A stretch of 64,000 bases of DNA from an uncultured Oscillospiraceae bacterium (GTDB lineage Bacteria; Bacillota; Clostridia; Oscillospirales; Oscillospiraceae): positions 21,104 to 85,103 of the forward strand of contig CALWXC010000011.1 of assembly GCA_944385415.1 (NCBI GenBank), read 5' to 3'. The notes below the pieces were generated by a model. That model ran no database searches and was not told the origin of the DNA. It saw only the letters and a program-made list of their open reading frames with translations. This document shows positions 61,090 through 64,000 of the stretch, piece by piece (positions within the stretch are counted from its first letter, which is position 1; the number at the start of each line of letters is the position of its first letter). Made by a program: the position numbers and the translations under genes.

Positions 61090-62394
61090 TTACTTCCGTC
61101 TATACTTTGTTTTCCTGCCGTTTCCGTCCTGATAAATCAGGCCCTCGGCGACCATGCGTTTCAGAATTCGGTTGGCTGTGGCCTGGCTTACCTCCAGCAG
61201 CCGATCCACATCACTGCGCACGATATGACCATGGGAATCAATGAAATCTAAAATCAATTTCTCGTTGCTTTTGGGCGTACTGGTGAGTGTCACTGCTTTA
61301 TTTGCGCCGGTATTCCTGTTTGGCAGTGTGATTTTGAACGCATTGCTTGATACTTCGATTTTGGGTTTCAATTCCGTGTCCGCGTAGGCGTTCATGATTT
61401 TAGGCATACCTGTTCCGTATGCTTCAATCAGCTGCAGACGATAAAATATGGCTGCCAGCTTGGGGTTTCGGCAAACCGAAAGTCCCAGCATAATGTCGTC
61501 CAGTTCAATGCCGGAGGGCAGTCCACCCACAGAGACAAATTCAATCCTGTCCGCATATACGCTGACAAGGGTACTTGCACGGAAAGAATAGTCTCTGTGA
61601 ACCAGTGAGTTCAACAGCGCTTCCCGCAGTGCATTTTCCGGATAATCCCGTGTGTCGATTCGGTATAGCCCATCAAAAGTTGCCTTTGTCTGGTTGCGCA
61701 TATCCAGATAGCTGTACAACTCCTCCATTTGCTGAAACAGTGAACCGCCAAATTCTCTCCTGTCCTGAAAGCTTCCTTTATCTTCCCCAGAGAAGGTCGC
61801 CGCCTTGATGGTGCTGGGACACTGATCGGACAGGAGGAGCGCCACATTGGAGTAGATACCATCCGCGGAAATCATTCCAAGGGTCTGCATTTTTGCGGTA
61901 TCAAATGGGATGTTCTGCTTTTCAAATTGCTTCTTTGCCGCTTCAAAGCTGAGGTTCTGTTCCAGCGAACGCATGGATTCAAAGCTGTCCCCATCAGTTT
62001 CCTTAATCATTCTTCGGATCGCAGTATCCGTAGCCGGGTCAGAAGAAGTGCCATTCCTGACATAGACCCCACTGGGTTTCAACCCCTTACTGCCCAGATA
62101 ATAGGGCCGGTCTGTCCCTTTTTGAATGGTCACAGCAATGATATCCTTGTCGCCGACATGTTGGGTTTTGTATCCCACAAACATTGTCACATCAGGCTTG
62201 ATGGAATCTCGAATCATATTGTTCAGCTGCAAAATGACTTGATCAGCGTTTTTGACTCCCACGACATTTCCATCGTTGCTGACGCCAATATACAGCATAC
62301 CGCCTCTTGTATTGGCAAAGGCAATGACTTCTTTGCAAATATCTCCCACGACCTCTGCTTTCAGTTCAACAACTTCGCTTTCAATAAATGCCAT
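61090..62394 (-). CDS. Schlafen/AlbA-domain ATP-binding protein with C-terminal winged helix
   Basis: The product is 434 residues; ATG 62394 follows GAGGAGG. Residues ~1-125 are an AlbA_2/Schlafen-like domain (EVVELKAEVVGDICKEVIAFANTRGGMLYIGVSNDG). Residues ~200-355 match the HATPase-like C-terminal domain of the family (PENALREALLNSLVHRDYSF, IEFVSVGGLPSGI, RNPKLAAIFYRLQLIEAYGTGMPKI). The last ~70 are a winged helix (HIVRSDVDRLLEVSQATANRILKRMVAEGLI). It is probably both regulator and effector of the primase-helicase gene that follows. The ligand and target are unknown. Confidence 0.88.
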   Translation of the reverse strand: MAFIESEVVELKAEVVGDICKEVIAFANTRGGMLYIGVSNDGNVVGVKNADQVILQLNNMIRDSIKPDVTMFVGYKTQHVGDKDIIAVTIQKGTDRPYYLGSKGLKPSGVYVRNGTSSDPATDTAIRRMIKETDGDSFESMRSLEQNLSFEAAKKQFEKQNIPFDTAKMQTLGMISADGIYSNVALLLSDQCPSTIKAATFSGEDKGSFQDRREFGGSLFQQMEELYSYLDMRNQTKATFDGLYRIDTRDYPENALREALLNSLVHRDYSFRASTLVSVYADRIEFVSVGGLPSGIELDDIMLGLSVCRNPKLAAIFYRLQLIEAYGTGMPKIMNAYADTELKPKIEVSSNAFKITLPNRNTGANKAVTLTSTPKSNEKLILDFIDSHGHIVRSDVDRLLEVSQATANRILKRMVAEGLIYQDGNGRKTKYRRK

Positions 62395-62417
62395 ACATAG
62401 CGCCTCCTCTTCTTAGT

Positions 62418-62467
62418 TGTCATTATAGTCATCCTTGTCATTCTTGTCAAATTCTATTCATCTGACA
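62418..62467 (-). promoter_or_regulatory. Consensus promoter overlaid by four 9-bp-spaced TGACA-like boxes
   Basis: On the minus strand TTGACA (62450-62445), a 17-base spacer and TATAAT (62427-62422) form a perfect sigma-A promoter of the AlbA-TOTE operon. TGACA-type boxes begin exactly every 9 bases (plus-strand positions 62418, 62427, 62436, 62445; three TGTCA and one AGTCA), and an inverted TGACA lies at 62463-62467. The array covers -35 to -10, as a repressor operator would. Confidence 0.75.
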
Positions 62468-62509
62468 AGAAACTAATTCCGACCTGTCAACGCCCTGACG
62501 CGAGAATAT

Positions 62510-62666
62510 TTCTTTGATTAGGCGTGCTAAAAACTGATACGCCTGAGGGGCAGAAATGACTTGCTTTCAGGCTTTGTAGAGGTACAATACCCCAAACATG
62601 AAAAAGAGCCCTTCTGGACTGGCAGCGGATGCCGCACCTGGTCGAGAAGGACTCTTTGACCACATG
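62510..62666. repeat. Direct repeat DR2 (right border of the TOTE island)
   Basis: Second copy of DR1, in the same orientation, with small indels (157 against 169 bases). The RNA-polymerase-like reading frame begins within a few bases of its end, so the repeat marks a junction. Confidence 0.8.
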
Positions 62667-62671
62667 TTTGA

Positions 62672-63766
62672 CAACAGACAGCGCCGGAGCACCCGGAAAC
62701 AGTGGAAATATCTTCCTACGATGCCAGAAAAGAAAAGCTGCAGATGCGGCACTTCTATTTCCGCCATCTTACCGACCTGGTCATGGTGGACTCCACCATG
62801 CTGGCGGCGGAGCGTCTGGGCGGCGCGGACTATGACGGGGATATGATCAAGACCATTGCCGATCCCATTTTAAATGAGTGCGTCCGCCGGAACTATGAGG
62901 CCTCCCGCAGCGCCGCGGACGATGCGCTCTCCAACGAGGTCAACATTCCTCTGCTGATGATCCCCTCGGCAGAGCCGTTGATCCGCAATTCGGATGACTG
63001 GGAAGCGCGGTTTGAAGTGGTGCGGGGCACCTTCTCCTCTCGGGTGGGCCAGATCTGCAATGCTGCCCTGGATCGCAGCGTCATCGCCTACAACGAAAAT
63101 TCCGACGTCCAGGAGCGCAGACGCTTCCGGGAAGAGACAGAGGTGCTGGCCATTCTGACCGGGTTGGAGATCGACTCCGCCAAGAGCGGGATCCGCCCGG
63201 ATCTGGACGAGTACCTGAAGGAGCGGCGGGTGGAACGGACGCCCTTCCTGCAGTATAAAAATCTGGTGGAGGAAGCGGAGGAGACCCGGCGTGCCTGGCA
63301 TGAGCCCACCCACCAGCAGCGCATTAAAGCCTTTTTCAAAAGAATAAACTGGGACAAGGTGGACTCCAATCTGGAGCGGATGCCCTATCTGGCACTCCAG
63401 CTGGAAAAGCACACGCCGACCATCAAAGCCAAACCGGCCAAGGACAGAGAACTCTTTACCTTTGCCCAGGAGCCGGATTGGAAGGAACGACTGGACCAGG
63501 AGCTTTTGGAGCGGATTTCCGCACTGCTGAGCGACTATGAAGGATGTCTGTCCCGCATCCGGGTCTGCCGGGTGGAACCTAAGGAAAAGAAACGAAAGAG
63601 TGATATCGAGCGAATTCTCTTTGCCCGAGGGCAGGAGGAGCTTTGGGACACGGACGAACTTTATGCCCAGCTGGGAAGCCTGCCGCCGGAGCGGGTGGCG
63701 GCAATCTGGGCGGCGTTGGATATCAGAGTATTGTTCCAAGAACTATTGGTGGACATCGTAAGCTAA
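62672..63766 (+). pseudogene. C-terminal part of an RNA-polymerase-like (QDE-1/RdRP-type barrel) protein
   Basis: About 364 codons are open from the end of DR2. There is no ribosome site or natural start: GTG 62702 is only the first possible codon and an in-frame stop lies at 62669-62671. LGGADYDGDMIKTIADPI (DYDGD at 62828-62842) is the DxDGD magnesium motif of the double-psi beta-barrel found in cellular RNA polymerase beta' (NADFDGD) and in QDE-1/YonO-like enzymes. The rest is helical and charged. The upstream barrel is missing, so this is a truncated gene. It could also be a more distant nucleotidyltransferase. Confidence 0.6.
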
Positions 63767-63930
63767 AGATATACGGTAGACTCGATTGTCCTTCTGCTCT
63801 AAAATATATCGCAAAAGGTCAATATGTTCAGCATAGGGTATTCTTTGCTAACGAAGAAGTTGCTATAGCTGCAGGCTATCGTCCCTGTGCTATCTGTATG
63901 CCAGAGGCGTATAAGCGGTGGAAAAAGTAA
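63760..63930 (+). pseudogene. Ada-type metal-binding domain fragment
   Basis: A frame overlapping the end of the previous one reads IYGRLDCPSALKYIAKGQYV, then RVFFANEEVAIAAGYRPCAICMPEAYKRWKK and stops at 63930. C...C then CAIC with the FF..EEVAIAAGYRPC block matches the zinc-binding N-domain of Ada, where Cys38 takes methyl groups. There is no start codon or ribosome site in frame, so the 5' end is missing. It may have been a small stand-alone zinc protein. Confidence 0.6.
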
Positions 63931-63951
63931 GCGTCAAACGTAACGGCGCAT

Positions 63952-63995
63952 AGACAATCCCAGCTCCGAAATGATTCTCAGAGCTGGGATTGTCT
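63952..63995 (+). terminator. Terminator-like hairpin at the right edge
   Basis: A perfect 15-bp stem (AGACAATCCCAGCTC and complement) with a 14-base loop follows the Ada-like fragment. The T run is weak. Confidence 0.7.
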
Positions 63996-64000
63996 CATCA

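Noticed and set aside
57618..62666. Direct repeats as tRNA-type attachment sites
   Set aside because: Neither copy contains tRNA sequence and no integrase gene lies between them, so att-site status is unsupported.

Overview
The window is GC-rich DNA from a Gram-positive anaerobe of the Clostridia, most likely an uncultured or lightly studied gut Oscillospiraceae near Flavonifractor, Lawsonibacter or Oscillibacter. This placement is inferred from gene content and style: AGGAGG ribosome sites, a methionine T-box, a tandem glycine riboswitch, S-layer homology (SLH) proteins, a flavodiiron protein fused to rubredoxin, and intergenic palindromes of the type seen in such genomes. No rRNA or CRISPR array was seen.

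Layout. 1-3000 is the edge of an integrative/conjugative element (LPD28-like protein, ArdA-like antirestriction protein, small accessory proteins, all on the minus strand), next to a tRNA-Ala(GGC) gene with a degenerate tRNA-Ala copy between it and its promoter. 3500-10290 is a sensory and motility-type group: chemoreceptor, DUF342/FapA, CheX-like protein, CheY, an NSS-family symporter and a PilZ protein, with a possible sigma-D promoter. 10300-13960 is an oxidative/nitrosative stress group: Fe-S protein, Crp/Fnr regulator, four-domain flavodiiron protein and rubredoxin. 13960-25900 is ordinary metabolism: aminotransferase, oxidoreductase, amidohydrolase, beta-CASP nuclease, metNIQ under a T-box, ilvE, a SpoU methyltransferase and a sugar acetyltransferase. 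26050-33400 holds an SLH protein in line with a MacB-like ABC exporter and its adaptor. 33550-35370 is glyA behind a tandem glycine riboswitch, with a long multi-hairpin 3' region. 35640-39930 is an MBOAT/DHHW cell-surface acetylation cluster. 40160-44620 holds a SemiSWEET protein, a membrane-anchored XRE regulator, rpoD, icd and trmB; trmB has no stop codon before icd.

From 44700 to the end the window is accessory. After tRNA-Pro(TGG), again with a degenerate copy next to the promoter, come a MobV relaxase remnant and then a GHKL kinase/LytTR regulator pair. Two copies of a module follow. Each has a shared ~120 bp leader with hairpin and possible operator, a small protein resembling the RNA polymerase alpha C-terminal domain (HhH), internal palindromes, and a surface protein starting at an ATGA overlap. 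The first surface protein is an intact 1760-residue SLH protein. The second (DUF6273) is cut off by a recombination junction.

55650-64000 is a conflict-system graveyard with one live-looking island. It has a nuclease fragment, a PLD/DUF3427 helicase whose motor core is deleted, and a 4.7 kb segment between two ~160 bp direct repeats. That segment encodes a TOTE-type primase-helicase-PLD protein and a Schlafen/AlbA ATP-binding winged-helix protein, driven by a consensus promoter overlaid with four 9-bp-spaced TGACA-like boxes. Right after the second repeat comes the C-terminal part of an RNA-polymerase-like protein with a DYDGD motif, then an Ada-type zinc-binding fragment.

The best candidates for something undescribed are the LytTR/alphaCTD-like/surface-protein modules and the repeat-flanked TOTE-AlbA island.
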